NCBI GenBank assembly: GCA_963848525.1
Contig: CAWKDZ010000002.1
Location: forward strand, 62,001-126,000
Direction: 5' to 3'
Source of the DNA: JACCTU01 sp963848525
GTDB taxonomy: Bacteria; Actinomycetota; Thermoleophilia; Gaiellales; Gaiellaceae
DNA: 64,000 nt
In this document: positions 63,273 to 64,000 of the stretch, piece after piece
Numbering within the stretch: position 1 is the first letter of the stretch
Layout of the letters: each line of letters begins with the position of its first letter
The notes under the pieces: model-generated
Databases searched by the model: none
Seen by the model: only the letters and a program-made list of their open reading frames with translations
Told to the model about the DNA's origin: nothing
Made by a program: the position numbers and the translations under genes

Positions 63273-64000
63273 TTGGCTACGACACGCAGACACGATGTGA
63301 AAGACCTGACGCTGGCGCCCGAGGGCGTGCGGCGCATCGAGTGGGCCGACCGGCAGATGCCGGTGCTTGCCGCGATCCGGGAGCGCTTCGAGCGCGAGCA
63401 GCCGCTGGCCGGCTACCGCGTCGCTGCCTGCCTCCATGTGACGACCGAGACCGCGAACCTGATGCGGACGCTCAAGGCGGGCGGTGCCGACGTCGTGCTC
63501 TGCGCGTCCAACCCGCTCTCGACGCAGGACGACGTCGCCGCAGCGCTGGTCGACGAGTTCGACATCGCCGTCTTCGCGATCAAGGGCGAGGACAACGACA
63601 CCTACTACCAGCACATCGAGGCGGCCGTGGATCACAAGCCGCAGATCACGATGGACGACGGCGCCGATGTGATCGGCGTCCTCCACTCGGCGCGGCGCGA
63701 GCAGCTCGGCGACGTGATCGCGGGCACGGAGGAGACGACGACCGGCGTGATCCGGCTGAAGGCGCTCGAGCGGGACGGGGCGCTCGGCTTCCCGGTGATC
63801 GCGGTCAACGACGCGAACACGAAGCACATGTTCGACAACCGCTACGGCACCGGTCAGTCGACGATCGACGGGATCATCCGGGCGACGAACGTCCTGCTCG
63901 GCGGCAAGCGCTTCGTCGTCGCCGGCTACGGAATGGTCGGCAAGGGCGTCTCGATGCGCGCAAAGGGGATGGGCTCGCACGTGATCGTGACCGAGGTCAG
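63273..64000 (+). CDS. ahcY: S-adenosylhomocysteinase (3' end cut by window)
   Basis: First 242 residues visible. Hydrolyses S-adenosylhomocysteine to homocysteine and adenosine, removing the inhibitor of methyltransferases and supplying MetH. Seen: HDVKDLTLAPEGVRRIEWAD, LHVTTETANLMRTLKAGGAD, CASNPLSTQDDVAAAL, GVIRLKALERDGALGFPVIAVNDANTKHMFDNRYGTGQS and the NAD-binding VAGYGMVGKGVSMRAKGMGS at the window edge. TTG start at 63273 with AGAGGA 6 nt upstream; GTG 63297 is a weaker alternative. Confidence 0.95.
   Translation, partial: MATTRRHDVKDLTLAPEGVRRIEWADRQMPVLAAIRERFEREQPLAGYRVAACLHVTTETANLMRTLKAGGADVVLCASNPLSTQDDVAAALVDEFDIAVFAIKGEDNDTYYQHIEAAVDHKPQITMDDGADVIGVLHSARREQLGDVIAGTEETTTGVIRLKALERDGALGFPVIAVNDANTKHMFDNRYGTGQSTIDGIIRATNVLLGGKRFVVAGYGMVGKGVSMRAKGMGSHVIVTEV

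Overview
The window is a high-GC actinobacterial chromosome segment. Gene order of the rpmE-prfA-prmC-tsaC-glyA-upp-wecA-like-atp run, a SARP regulator, an LCP cell-wall ligase, heavy use of GTG starts and 4-base ATGA/GTGA overlaps all point to Actinomycetota. A deep lineage such as Thermoleophilia (Gaiella/Solirubrobacter-like) is my inference, not a database result. Many genes start 6-10 nt after a TANNNT box and have no Shine-Dalgarno, which suggests common leaderless transcription. No tRNA, rRNA or CRISPR was seen, and no gene-free stretch exceeds 300 nt.

Layout. 1-3.9 kb: end of an acyl-CoA dehydrogenase, a cobalamin adenosyltransferase, a DHA2-type MFS exporter and a lipoprotein. 3.9-15.7 kb (minus): one giant secreted or membrane-tethered repeat protein of about 3,900 residues, broken by one apparent single-base insertion and ending in a response-regulator-receiver-like domain. 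15.9-20.3 kb: the two subunits of a split methylmalonyl-CoA mutase, separated by a REP-associated transposase element with matching inverted ends and by an MBL-fold hydrolase, then a frameshifted M23 peptidase. 20.4-23.8 kb: ETF beta, ETF alpha and ETF dehydrogenase. 23.9-31.6 kb: threonine dehydratase, L31, a DUF1385 membrane protein, RF1 and its methylase, the tRNA t6A enzyme TsaC, SHMT, UPRTase and a WecA/TagO-like transferase. 31.6-35.7 kb: a signalling island (Ser/Thr kinase with an outside beta-propeller, a small exported repeat protein, a SARP-USP fusion regulator).

35.7-54.8 kb: the F1Fo ATP synthase genes, split in two. atpZ-I-B-E-F-H-A-G is followed by about 11.9 kb holding a MoxR/DUF58/VWA (Bat-like) cluster, a complete oligopeptide-type ABC importer and an orphan zinc-finger protein, and only then come atpD-atpC. 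54.9-64 kb: cobalamin-dependent methionine synthase behind a structured leader, an LCP protein, UDP-sugar dehydrogenase, sugar nucleotidyltransferase and cupin (surface polysaccharide supply), a MerR regulator with an inverted-repeat operator, and the start of S-adenosylhomocysteinase.

How they fit. Acyl-CoA dehydrogenase, ETF and ETF dehydrogenase carry fatty-acid oxidation electrons to quinone, and the ATP synthase uses the resulting gradient. Propionyl units go through methylmalonyl-CoA mutase, whose adenosylcobalamin comes from the PduO-type enzyme. MetH and AhcY are two steps of the methionine cycle, with GlyA feeding one-carbon units. The WecA-like enzyme, LCP ligase and UDP-sugar genes serve the cell envelope.
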